A stretch of DNA of 64,000 nt, taken from Bog-756 sp963738545 (lineage in GTDB: Bacteria; Actinomycetota; Acidimicrobiia; Acidimicrobiales; RAAP-2). Positions 8,891 through 16,895 of this stretch are shown piece by piece. Position 1 is the stretch's first letter; each line of letters opens with the position of its first letter. The translations under genes were made by a program, and so were the position numbers. Below the pieces are notes generated by a model. That model was not told the origin of the DNA. It saw only the letters and a program-made list of their open reading frames with translations, and did not search any database. The stretch is from positions 806,001-870,000 of the forward strand of contig CAVTXA010000009.1 of the NCBI GenBank assembly GCA_963738545.1, given 5' to 3'.

Positions 8891-10077
8891 CGGGCACTCC
8901 GGGCGTTGACGCTGGCCGTGATGCCGATGGCGGCCATGAAGACGATCATGGCCGATCCGCCATAGGAGAGGAACGGCAGCGGGATGCCCGTCACCGGCAT
9001 GATCCCCATGTTCATCCCGACGTTCTCGAACACCGAGAACACGAGGAGGGCGAAGATGCCCGTGCACAGCAGCCGGCCCAGGTTGTCCCGGGCCAGTTGG
9101 GCGGCCCGGAGGATGCGCCAGGCCACCACGCCGTAGATGGCCAGCAGCACGCTGGCGCCCACGAAGCCCACCTGCTCCCCCACGGCCGAGAAGATGAAGT
9201 CGGTCTGCTGTTCGGGCACGTAGGCCAGGTTGGTGAGCGCACCGTGGCCGAGGCCCCGTCCGAACACGCCGCCGTGGGCGATGGCCTCCTTGGCCTGGGC
9301 CACGTTATAGGTGGCGGCCTGGCTGGCCCCGTTGGGGGAGATGAAGCTGGTGAGGCGGTCGATCTGGTACTTCTGGAGCAGACCCACGTTGACGGCGAAG
9401 AGCACGAGCAGCACAGCGGCCGCCATGAGGGCGAGGAGGTAGCGCCCGGGCATGCCGGCCACGGCCAGCATGACGAGCAGGATCACCGACATGACGATGG
9501 CCGTGCCCAGGTCGGGCTGCTTGAAGACCAACAGGATGGGCAGGCCGGCCATCAGGACCATCCGGACCAGGTCCCGGAATTCGAGGCCCTCGGGTCGTCG
9601 GGAGCAGTAGGTGGCGATGGCGATGATCACCACCACGGTGGCGAATTCGGACGGTTGCAGCTGGATCGGGCCGAGGGGGAACCACCGCTGGGCCCCCAAC
9701 CGGGCCGGCGTAGCCAGGACGGCCAGCAGGGCCACCAGGATGCCGATGTAGAGCACGGTGGAGAGCTGTTCCAGCCTCCGGTAGTCGAACAGGGCCATGG
9801 CCACCATCACCACACCCCCGATGACCAAGAAGATGGCCTGGCGCTTCAGGAAGTACCGGGGGTCCTCACCGGCCAGGGCCAGTTTCCCCTTGGTGGCGGT
9901 GTACACCGTGACCACCCCGATCAGGCCGAGGAGGAAGGTGCAGCCCACCAGGACCACATCGAACCGGGCGCTCAGGGTCCGGATCCGAGGCCGGGAGGCA
10001 ACGGTTGCGGGGGCGTAGTTCACCAAAGGACTCTGAGCGAGGAAGGTTACTCGCGCCCCCGGGCCCCCTGGCCGCAC
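8887..10077 (-). CDS. rodA: SEDS peptidoglycan glycosyltransferase RodA (second copy)
   Basis: A 396-residue membrane protein of the RodA/FtsW family and the second SEDS gene within 3.3 kb. Motifs are RWFPLGPIQLQPSEFATVVVIIAIA, KQPDLGTAIVMSVI (conserved Asp), PEQQTDFIFSAVGEQVGFVG and TGIPLPFLSYGGSAMI. It is closer to the compact Gram-negative/Bacillus type RodA in length than the copy at 6773. The first in-frame start is a GTG at 10077, nine bases past the aroE stop; a GTG at 10024 (VNYAPATVASR) is an alternative. It probably belongs to the long minus-strand operon with mltG and aroE, linking two peptidoglycan enzymes. Confidence 0.88.
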   Translation of the reverse strand: MRPGGPGARVTFLAQSPLVNYAPATVASRPRIRTLSARFDVVLVGCTFLLGLIGVVTVYTATKGKLALAGEDPRYFLKRQAIFLVIGGVVMVAMALFDYRRLEQLSTVLYIGILVALLAVLATPARLGAQRWFPLGPIQLQPSEFATVVVIIAIATYCSRRPEGLEFRDLVRMVLMAGLPILLVFKQPDLGTAIVMSVILLVMLAVAGMPGRYLLALMAAAVLLVLFAVNVGLLQKYQIDRLTSFISPNGASQAATYNVAQAKEAIAHGGVFGRGLGHGALTNLAYVPEQQTDFIFSAVGEQVGFVGASVLLAIYGVVAWRILRAAQLARDNLGRLLCTGIFALLVFSVFENVGMNMGIMPVTGIPLPFLSYGGSAMIVFMAAIGITASVNARSAR

Positions 10078-10083
10078 CCGGCC

Positions 10084-10965
10084 CTACCGGTCACGGACCG
10101 CCGCCCACATGGCCCCGACCGGGGGCTCCAGCCCCGTCCAGGCCACGAGCTGGAGTGCCGCCTGGTGGACCAGCATCCCGAGCCCGTTGTCGACGAGGGC
10201 CCCCCGGGACCGGGCCGCGGCCATCCAGGGTGTCTCCGACGGGTGGTAGATCAGGTCCACCACCCGCTGGCCGGCCCGGAGCAGGGACGGGTCGATCGGC
10301 CAGGGCTGGGCCCCTCCCCCCGGGCTCCCGGCCATGCCCAGAGGAGTGGCGTTGACCACCAGATCGCAGGAGGAGGCGTCGTCGGGTGCCCCGCGGCGCC
10401 CCACGGGCCCGGCCAGGGCCAGGGCGGCAGCCGCCCGCTCCGGGGTGCGGTTGACCACGATGACCTCGGCCGCCCCGGCCCCGGCCAGGGCGGCGACCAC
10501 GGCCCGTGCGGCACCCCCAGCCCCCACCACCAGGCAGCGGTGGCCCTCGGGGGTGAAGCCGTCCCGGTGGGCCAGTGCGGCCAGCAGGCCGGCGCCGTCG
10601 GTGTTCTCACCCCGCCAGGCCGTGCCCGTGTCGACCAGGCAGTTGACCGCTCCCAGCCGCTCGGCCAGGGACGACCGTTCGGGCACCAGGCGGGCCACCT
10701 CGTCCTTGTGGGGCATGGTCACCGACAGGCCGCGCACGCCGAGTGCCCGGGCGCCCACGAGCGCTTCGGCCGTCCGCCCCGCCCCCACCCGGAACCCCAC
10801 CGACACCCAGTCCAGACCGAGCCCGGCGAAGGCCGTGTTGTGCAGCAGGGGGGACAGGGAGTGGGCCACCGGGTCCCCGATCACCCCGACCACCGTGGTG
10901 GCGGCGGACAGCCCGGCGGGGGTCACGGCCGAGGGCTCCCCGCCGGCGGTGCCCGTCGCGGTCAT
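10084..10965 (-). CDS. aroE: Shikimate dehydrogenase
   Basis: A 293-residue enzyme of the shikimate pathway that reduces 3-dehydroshikimate with NADPH. The substrate domain shows DPVAHSLSPLLHNTAF (shikimate-binding serines), the catalytic lysine in MPHKDEV and the aspartate in ENTDGAGLL. The nucleotide domain has VVGAGGAARAVVAAL and NRTPERA, an NADPH-type loop. The C terminus has DLIYHPSETPWMAAA and GLGMLVHQAALQL. The ATG at 10965 overlaps the mltG stop (ATGA), so the two are translationally coupled. The alaS-ruvX-mltG-aroE order is also found in M. tuberculosis. Confidence 0.95.
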   Translation of the reverse strand: MTATGTAGGEPSAVTPAGLSAATTVVGVIGDPVAHSLSPLLHNTAFAGLGLDWVSVGFRVGAGRTAEALVGARALGVRGLSVTMPHKDEVARLVPERSSLAERLGAVNCLVDTGTAWRGENTDGAGLLAALAHRDGFTPEGHRCLVVGAGGAARAVVAALAGAGAAEVIVVNRTPERAAAALALAGPVGRRGAPDDASSCDLVVNATPLGMAGSPGGGAQPWPIDPSLLRAGQRVVDLIYHPSETPWMAAARSRGALVDNGLGMLVHQAALQLVAWTGLEPPVGAMWAAVRDR

Positions 10966-12092
10966 CCCACCCCCCGCTGCTGGGCCAGCGCCTCGTTGCT
11001 CTGCTGCTGGGCGAAGGTGTCGGCGAAGGCCTCGGTTCCGTCCTTCTCCACCACCACGAAGAAGAGCCACGAGCCGGGCGGGGGGTCGAGGGCGGCCCGG
11101 AGGGACGCCTCGGACGGGAAGCAGATCGGCGTGGGCGTGAGCCCCTTGTTCAGGTACGTGTTGTAAGGGGAGCGGATGGCCAGGTCGGCCGAGGTCACCG
11201 GCCCCCCGTCCCGGCCCTCCGAGTAGAGCACCGTTGAGTCCATCTGGAGGGGCATGTCGTTGGCCAACCGGTTGAGGATCACCCGGGCCACCGGGCCCAG
11301 GTTCTTTTGGATGACCCCCTCCTTCTCCACGATGGAGGCCACGGTGATGAGCTGGTAGGGGGTGAGCCCGAGCTTGGCCGCGCCGGCCTGGAGGTCGAGG
11401 CTGGTGGCCAGTCGATCGAACCGGTCCACCATGATGGTCAGCAGCTGGGTGTCGGTCTCCCCCGGCACCACGATGTACTGGCCGGTGCCGAGGAGTCCGT
11501 CCAGATTGGTGGAGCCCGCCGGCTGCCAGGGCGAACGCACCGTCCCACCCGTGGCCACGGCGCTGAAGGCGGCGGCAGTGTGCCCGGGCAGCTGCCCCAC
11601 CTGGGTGGCGACCTCGGACACGGTGAAGCCGGGCGGGATGGTGATGGGGAAGACGTTGGGGCCGCCGGCCACGATCCGGTCGACGGTGGCGAAGCTGCTG
11701 TTCTTGTGGAAGGCGTAGGAGCCGGGCAGCACGGTCGGAGGGCTGTGGAACTGGCTCCAGATCCGATAGGCGAAGGAGCTGCCGATGACCCCTTTGGCCG
11801 CCAGGGTCGACGCCAGCTGGCTGGTCCCGCTCCCGGAGGTGACGGTGGCGATGACCTGGGCCCCCGGGGGTCCCCCCGGACTGGCCTCGTGCTGGACCCA
11901 GAGGAACCCACCCACCAGGACCACCACGACCAGGACCACCGCGCCCAGGGCCACACGCGGCCACCAGCGGCGCGGCCTCCGGTGGTGATGGGCCCGGGGC
12001 GGGAGGGGCCGTGCCCCGTCATTGACGCCGTCGCCCACCGGCACCCCGGGATCCCCCGGGCCGGTCGGCTCCATCGGTCCGGTCGTGCTCAC
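10962..12092 (-). CDS. mltG: Endolytic murein transglycosylase MltG (YceG family)
   Basis: A 376-residue single-pass membrane lytic transglycosylase that cleaves nascent peptidoglycan strands. A polar, His/Arg-rich N terminus (about 1-40) precedes one hydrophobic helix (VALGAVVLVVVVLVGGFLWV). An extracytoplasmic domain follows with the family catalytic region TVASIVEKEGVIQKNLGPVARVILNRL, whose glutamate is the expected catalytic acid, and MQMDSTVLYS-like LQMDSTVLYSEG. The GTG at 12092 overlaps the ruvX stop (GTGA); an ATG six codons later is an alternative. The ruvX N-terminal frame runs open into this gene without a stop, which is a by-product of the ruvX frameshift and not a fusion. Confidence 0.92.
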   Translation of the reverse strand: MSTTGPMEPTGPGDPGVPVGDGVNDGARPLPPRAHHHRRPRRWWPRVALGAVVLVVVVLVGGFLWVQHEASPGGPPGAQVIATVTSGSGTSQLASTLAAKGVIGSSFAYRIWSQFHSPPTVLPGSYAFHKNSSFATVDRIVAGGPNVFPITIPPGFTVSEVATQVGQLPGHTAAAFSAVATGGTVRSPWQPAGSTNLDGLLGTGQYIVVPGETDTQLLTIMVDRFDRLATSLDLQAGAAKLGLTPYQLITVASIVEKEGVIQKNLGPVARVILNRLANDMPLQMDSTVLYSEGRDGGPVTSADLAIRSPYNTYLNKGLTPTPICFPSEASLRAALDPPPGSWLFFVVVEKDGTEAFADTFAQQQSNEALAQQRGVG

Positions 12093-12548
12093 GCCCGCCC
12101 CCGGGAGGCGTCGAGCCACGCCGACAGCATGACGGCCGCCGCCGCCTGGTCCACGATGCCCCGACGCTTCCGGCCCCCGGCGCCGCCGGCGGTCAGGGAC
12201 TGGTGGGCCGTGACCGTGGTGAGCCGCTCGTCGAACAGCTCCACGGCGACATCGTGGGGCGCCAACAGCGCGCCGAGGGCGTCCGCCTCGTCGGCCGCCT
12301 CGGTGGCGGCGGTACCCCGGGTCCCGTCGAGCGACAGGGGCAGGCCCACGACCACGACGACGGCCTCCTCCTCGAGGACGAGGTCGACCAGGGTCCGACG
12401 GTCGCGCTCGACGATCGCCGGAGCGGACGACGGTGGTCCGGGGCAGGGCCATGGTCCCGGCCGAGTCGGTCACGGCGATCCCGATCCGACGTGAGCCCAG
12501 ATCGATACCGACGGCCCGACCCCGGCGGGTCGGTTCGTCGAGGCTCAT
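12089..12548 (-). pseudogene. ruvX: RuvX/YqgF Holliday-junction resolvase-like protein, frameshifted as read
   Basis: The N-terminal ~43 codons (AVGIDLGSRRIGIAVTDSAG) are in one frame. The rest (VVVGLPLSLDGTRG, LFDERLTTVTAHQSL, KRRGIVDQAAAAVMLSAWLD) is in the next. The two join near 12415-12430. Length is 460 bases, one more than 153 codons, so removing one base restores a normal 152-residue RuvX with all conserved acidic positions. RuvX acts in pre-16S rRNA 5'-end processing and/or as a resolvase, and is usually essential. Because the remaining sequence is undamaged, a sequencing or assembly error is more likely than a dead gene. The stop overlaps the mltG start, and alaS follows seven bases upstream on the coding strand. 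Confidence 0.85.
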
Positions 12549-12554
12549 GACCGG

Positions 12555-15155
12555 TCAGTCACCGTGGAGGACCCGGCGGGCCTCGTCGAGGGCCCGGTCC
12601 ACCCCGCTCGGGTCCTTGCCGCCGGCCACCGCCATCTCCGGTGACCCGCCTCCCCCGCCACCGAGCAGCGGCGCGATCTGTTTCACCAGGTCACCGGCGT
12701 GGACGGCGTCGGAGGCGGAACGATCGGCGGAGACGGCCAGGGACGCCTTGGCCCCGTCCGGGCTGCCTCCGAGCACCACCGCCCGGAGGCCCGCCTTGGT
12801 CCGGGTGGTCTGGGCCAGATCCCGCAGGGCATCGGGCTCCAACCCGTCGCGGCGGGCCACGACCACGCCGCTGTGCGCCTCGGCGGCGAGGGAGGACGCC
12901 TCGGCGGCCAGCTCACGGCTCTGGGCCTGTTCGAGTGCGCGCTCGGCGGCACGTTGCCGTTCGAGGAGCCGGTCGATGGCCTCGGGCACGTGCTCGGGTT
13001 CGGTGCGCAGCAGGGCGGCCGCCTCGGACAGGAGGCCCTCGCGGGCCATGATCCGATCGAAGGCACTGGTCCCCGTGACCGCGAAGAGCCGGCGGACGTT
13101 GGAACCGATGGACGACTCCGAGGTGATGGCGATGGGCCCGATCATGCCCAGGGCCCCGACATGGGTCCCGCCGCACAGCTCGATGGAGTGGGGCCCGGCC
13201 CGGACCACGCGGACCCGCTCGCCGTACTTGTCGTTGAAGAAGGCCAGGGCCCCCATGGCCTCGGCCTCGGCCTTCGAGGTCTCCTCCACGATGACGTCGG
13301 CGTCGGTCAACACGTCGGCGTTGGCCAACGTGGCCACGGCGGCGAGCTCCTCGGCTTCCACGCTCCCGTGGTGGCTGAAGTCGAAGCGTAAGAAGTCCGG
13401 CGCCACCCGGGACCCCTGCTGGCGCACGTGGTCGCCCAGCACGGTGCGCAGCGCGGCGTGCAGCAGATGGGTGCCGGTGTGGTTGCGGCGGAGGGCATCA
13501 CGCCTGACGCCGTCGATGGTGGCCAGGGCGTCCTGGCCGGCGAAGATCTCGCCGGTGACGTGGACGCGGTGGGAGGTGAGGCCGGGCAGCGCCGAGACGG
13601 TGTCGTAGACGGTGGCCGTGCCGGTCTCGGTCACGATGGTGCCGATGTCGCCGTCCTGGCCACCACCCTCGGCGTAGAAGGGTGTCCGGTCGAGGAAGAT
13701 CTCGGCCCGGCCCTCGTGGTCCGGGTCGAGGTCGGCGAGCACCGCCACCACGCGGGCCGGAGCCGAGTACCCGTCGGGTCGCTGGCCCACGAACAGGGTC
13801 TGGCCCTCGGTGTCGAGCACGGACCGGTAGGCCTGCTCCCCGGCCGGCGTCTTGCCCGACCGGGCCGCCGCCCGGGCCTGGGCGCGCTGGATGTCCATGG
13901 CCGCCTCGAAGCCCTCGAGGTCGACGGACACCCCGGCCTCCTCGGCGATCTCGACGGTCAGCTCGACGGGGAAGCCGTAGGTGTCGTGCAGGCGGAAGGC
14001 CAGGTCGCCCGAGACCGCCCCCGCCCCGGCGGCCAGCTCCTCTTCGAGGATGGTCGAGCCCGTGGCCAGCGTGCGTAGGAACCCCTCCTCCTCGCGACCG
14101 ACGACGTCGAGCACCAGATGATGCTGTTCGGCCAGGGCCGGATAGGCCGAGCCCAGGATCCCGACGGCGGCATCGACCAGTCGGGGCGTCACCGCCCCGT
14201 CGAACCCGAGCTGGCGGGCCCGGCGCACGGCCCGCCGGATGATGCGGCGGAGCACGTAGCCCCGGCCCTCGTTGGCCGGGAGGACCCCGTCGGCCACCAG
14301 CATGGACATGGCCCGGCCGTGGTCGGCCAGGATGCGCAGACCCACGTCGACACGGTGGTCCTGGCCGTAGGTGTACCCGGTGATGGACTGCGCCGTCTCG
14401 ATCATGGGCAGAAAGAGGTCGGTGGCGAAGATGGAGTCCGTACCCTGGATGACCGGGAGGATGCGCTCGAGCCCGGCCCCGGTGTCGATGCTGGGCCGGG
14501 GCAGGTCGTCGGTGGTGCCGTCCGGGTTGCGGTTGTACTGCATGAAGACGAGGTTCCAGATCTCCACGAACCGCTCCGAGCCCCCGAAGGCCGGACCCCC
14601 GTCCGGGCCGTAGTGGGCGCCCTTGTCGAAGAAGAGCTCCGAGCTCGGACCGCACGGGCCGGTGTCCCCCATCTTCCAGAAATTGTCGTCGCCCAGCCGT
14701 TGGATCCGCTCGGCCGGGACCCCCACCCCGTCCCGCCAGATCTGCTCGGCCTCGTCGTCGGTCTCGAAGACCGTGACCCAGACCCGCTCCCCGTCGATGC
14801 CCAGGACCTCGGTGACCAACTCCCAGGCGAAGGGGATGGCGTCGGACTTGAAGTAGTCCCCGAAGCTGAAGTTGCCCAGCATCTCGAAGAACGTGCAGTG
14901 GCGCTCGGTCGTGCCCACCACGTCGATGTCCACGGTCCGGAAGCACTTCTGGACCGAGGTGGCCCGCGGCCAGGGCGGGACCTCGTCCCCGAGGAAGAAC
15001 GGCTTGAACGGCACCATGCCGGCGATGGTGAACAGGACGGAGGGGTCGTGAGGGATGAGGCTGGCCGATGGCACCGGGGCGTGGCCGCGCTCGATGAAGA
15101 ATCGGGTGAAGGCGTCGCGGAGGTGGTCGGCGTCGGGCGCCGTGCCGGAGGTCAC
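12555..15155 (-). CDS. alaS: Alanyl-tRNA synthetase
   Basis: An 866-residue class II aminoacyl-tRNA synthetase. The catalytic domain begins with LRDAFTRFFIERGHAPVPSASLIP and includes VQKCFRTVDIDVVG and ERHCTFFEMLGNFSFGDYF. The editing domain has the zinc-type pair RNHTGTHLLHAALR (HxxxH) and ELCGGTHVGALG (CxxxH). The C-Ala domain ends with the Gly-rich GGGGGGSPEMAVAGG. The GTG at 15155 gives VTSGTAPDADHLRDAF; upstream in-frame codons belong to non-coding sequence before the previous gene's end. It sits in the DUF948 - small membrane protein - alaS - ruvX - mltG - aroE series. Confidence 0.97.
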   Translation of the reverse strand: MTSGTAPDADHLRDAFTRFFIERGHAPVPSASLIPHDPSVLFTIAGMVPFKPFFLGDEVPPWPRATSVQKCFRTVDIDVVGTTERHCTFFEMLGNFSFGDYFKSDAIPFAWELVTEVLGIDGERVWVTVFETDDEAEQIWRDGVGVPAERIQRLGDDNFWKMGDTGPCGPSSELFFDKGAHYGPDGGPAFGGSERFVEIWNLVFMQYNRNPDGTTDDLPRPSIDTGAGLERILPVIQGTDSIFATDLFLPMIETAQSITGYTYGQDHRVDVGLRILADHGRAMSMLVADGVLPANEGRGYVLRRIIRRAVRRARQLGFDGAVTPRLVDAAVGILGSAYPALAEQHHLVLDVVGREEEGFLRTLATGSTILEEELAAGAGAVSGDLAFRLHDTYGFPVELTVEIAEEAGVSVDLEGFEAAMDIQRAQARAAARSGKTPAGEQAYRSVLDTEGQTLFVGQRPDGYSAPARVVAVLADLDPDHEGRAEIFLDRTPFYAEGGGQDGDIGTIVTETGTATVYDTVSALPGLTSHRVHVTGEIFAGQDALATIDGVRRDALRRNHTGTHLLHAALRTVLGDHVRQQGSRVAPDFLRFDFSHHGSVEAEELAAVATLANADVLTDADVIVEETSKAEAEAMGALAFFNDKYGERVRVVRAGPHSIELCGGTHVGALGMIGPIAITSESSIGSNVRRLFAVTGTSAFDRIMAREGLLSEAAALLRTEPEHVPEAIDRLLERQRAAERALEQAQSRELAAEASSLAAEAHSGVVVARRDGLEPDALRDLAQTTRTKAGLRAVVLGGSPDGAKASLAVSADRSASDAVHAGDLVKQIAPLLGGGGGGSPEMAVAGGKDPSGVDRALDEARRVLHGD

Positions 15156-15166
15156 GACCGGAAATC

Positions 15167-15577
15167 CTACCGGGCCAGGTCGGAAGGGGATTTCGCCCTC
15201 GGGCGGATGCGGCTGCCTCGGGTCCGGCCCCTGCGGACCGGTTCCTCGGCGGCCGTCGGTGTGGCCGCAACCGGCAGGGCCGCCCTGACCGTCGGGACGG
15301 CCAGGTCGGAGGCCACCCCCGAGGCGGCCAGATCCGACCACAGCTCCTCTTCCCGTCGCATCATCTCCTCACGACCCGAAGACAGTGCGTCCCGCAGTCG
15401 CTCCCCCGCTCCCCCGGCCACCTGCCGGGCCGAGCGACCCACTTCCACCACCAGCGCGTCGGGCTGCAGTCGGGCGGCCGCCTGCTGCACCGTCCGTCGG
15501 ATCCGGCGCTCGGCCCAGAGCGACGAGCCGGCCCCGATGGCCGCCCCGGTCACCAGCCAGAAGGTGCGCTTGGGCAC
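15167..15577 (-). CDS. Small actinobacterial membrane-associated protein (DUF6167-like)
   Basis: A 136-residue protein starting MPKRTFWLVTGAAIGAGSSLW, a short N-terminal hydrophobic segment. A helical, charged middle (ERLRDALSSGREEMMRREEELW) and an Arg-rich basic end follow. I recognise the type as the small conserved protein that lies between the DUF948 protein and alaS in many actinobacteria; the family number is from memory. No catalytic motif is visible. It starts three bases after the DUF948 stop and ends 11 bases before alaS, so it is probably cotranscribed with both. Confidence 0.7.
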   Translation of the reverse strand: MPKRTFWLVTGAAIGAGSSLWAERRIRRTVQQAAARLQPDALVVEVGRSARQVAGGAGERLRDALSSGREEMMRREEELWSDLAASGVASDLAVPTVRAALPVAATPTAAEEPVRRGRTRGSRIRPRAKSPSDLAR

Positions 15578-15580
15578 GGG

Positions 15581-15991
15581 TCAGGTCCTGCCGTTCCGGG
15601 ACGGCGGGGGGAGGGTCACCGTTCGGTCCCTCGGCTCCGGACCGCCGGCCAGGCGGCGGATCCCCGAGGCCGCCCCGGCCCGGACGGCGAGGACCTTCAC
15701 CACCGGATTGGCGAAGGCCCGGTAGGCCAGCTTGGATGCGGAGTCCACCGTGGCGTGCACCGATTCGGTCGAGTCCAGCACCGCACCCACCCGTTCCATC
15801 TCCGTGGCCGCCTGGTCCACCACGCGCTGGGCGTCGGCGACCAGGGGCACGGTCTGGCGGCGGAGGTCCTCAGCGACCCGGCGGAGCGCTCGGACCTGGC
15901 GCTGCAGCGAACGGAGGGCCACCAAGAGACCGGCCACGGCCACGAAACAGAGGATGGAGGCGACGAGGACAGCGATCTGGCCGGCGGACAT
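15581..15991 (-). CDS. DUF948 domain protein
   Basis: A 136-residue protein with one N-terminal transmembrane helix (IAVLVASILCFVAVAGLLVAL). A long amphipathic, probably coiled-coil stretch follows (LRSLQRQVRALRRVAEDLRRQTVPLVADAQRVVDQAATEM, about 26-75). It then has the conserved VDSASKLAYRAFANPVVKVLAVRAG block of the actinobacterial DUF948 family. Function is unknown. It appears to be the first gene of the alaS operon, with 157 non-coding bases before it (15992-16148) that would hold the promoter. Confidence 0.8.
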   Translation of the reverse strand: MSAGQIAVLVASILCFVAVAGLLVALRSLQRQVRALRRVAEDLRRQTVPLVADAQRVVDQAATEMERVGAVLDSTESVHATVDSASKLAYRAFANPVVKVLAVRAGAASGIRRLAGGPEPRDRTVTLPPPSRNGRT

Positions 15992-16148
15992 GATCAGGTC
16001 AGTGTAGATCGTCGGCGTTCACCGATCGGTGGTCACCCGACGGTCGTCGATCGGGCCGCTGTCCGTCAGGCTCGGGCACCGGTCCGGGTCGCCACCCCTG
16101 GGTGCCGCCACCGGCCCGGGTCCGCCGGGGATCGCCGGAGGGGCTGCC

Positions 16149-16895
16149 TCAGGTCGATGCCATGCCCACGATGGGCTGGTTGAGGTGCATCCCTCCCGTC
16201 GAGCCGTCGAACGAGGCGTCGCCGAAGGAGAAGATGCCGCCGTCCCGGGCCACCAGCCAGTAGCCGCCACCGGTCGAGTCGGCGGCCATGCCCACGATGG
16301 GCTGGTTGAGGTGCTGGCCACCGGTGCCGCCGTGGAAGACGGCGTCGCCGAAGGAGAAGATGCCGCCATCGCTGGCCACCAGCCAGTAGCCGTGGCCCGA
16401 GGATGTGGCGGCCATGCCCACGATGGGCTGGTTGAGATGTCGACCACCGGTGGAGCCCGAGAAGGTGGCGTCGCCGAAGGAGAAGATGCCGCCGTCCCGG
16501 GCCACCAGCCAGTAGCCGTGGCCCGAGGGGGTGGCGGCCATGCCCACGATGGGCTGGTTGAGGTGCATCCCGCCCGTCGAGCCGTAGAACGAGGCGTCGC
16601 CGAAGGAGAAGATGCCCCCGTCGCTGGCCACCAGCCAGTAGCCGTGGCCCGAGGGGGTGGCGGCCATGCCCACGATGGGCTGGTTGAGGTGCATCCCGCC
16701 CGTCGAGCCGTAGAACGAGGCGTCGCCCAGGGCGAAGATGCCCCCGTCGCTGGCCACCAGCCAGTAGCCACCGTCGTCAGCGTCGGCGGCCATGCCCACC
16801 ACCGGTCGGTTCAGCGTGAGCCCACCGGTCGATCCCTCGAAGGTGGCGTGCCCGAAACTGAAGATGCCGCCGTCGCTGGCCACCAACCAGTAGCC
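16149..16895 (-). repeat. Six tandem 126-bp repeats encoding GYWLVASDGGIFSFGD units
   Basis: The 3' third of the S53 protease gene is built from five full 42-codon units and a last one of about 38 codons. Each reads GYWLVA(S/R)DGGIF(S/A)(F/L)G(D/H), then a variable xxF residue pair, (G)STGG, HLNQPIVGMAA. Units 2 and 3 are nearly identical at the DNA level. The variation concentrates at the residues after GDA and after TGG. The pattern resembles a propeller-like or adhesive repeat found in many secreted acidimicrobial proteins (recalled, not searched). Such repeats can also cause assembly errors. Confidence 0.9.

Noticed and set aside
10962..12548. A single fused ORF joining the RuvX N terminus to MltG
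   Set aside because: The middle section has no similarity to either protein and is Arg/Gly-rich out-of-frame ruvX. The fusion is a by-product of the ruvX frameshift.
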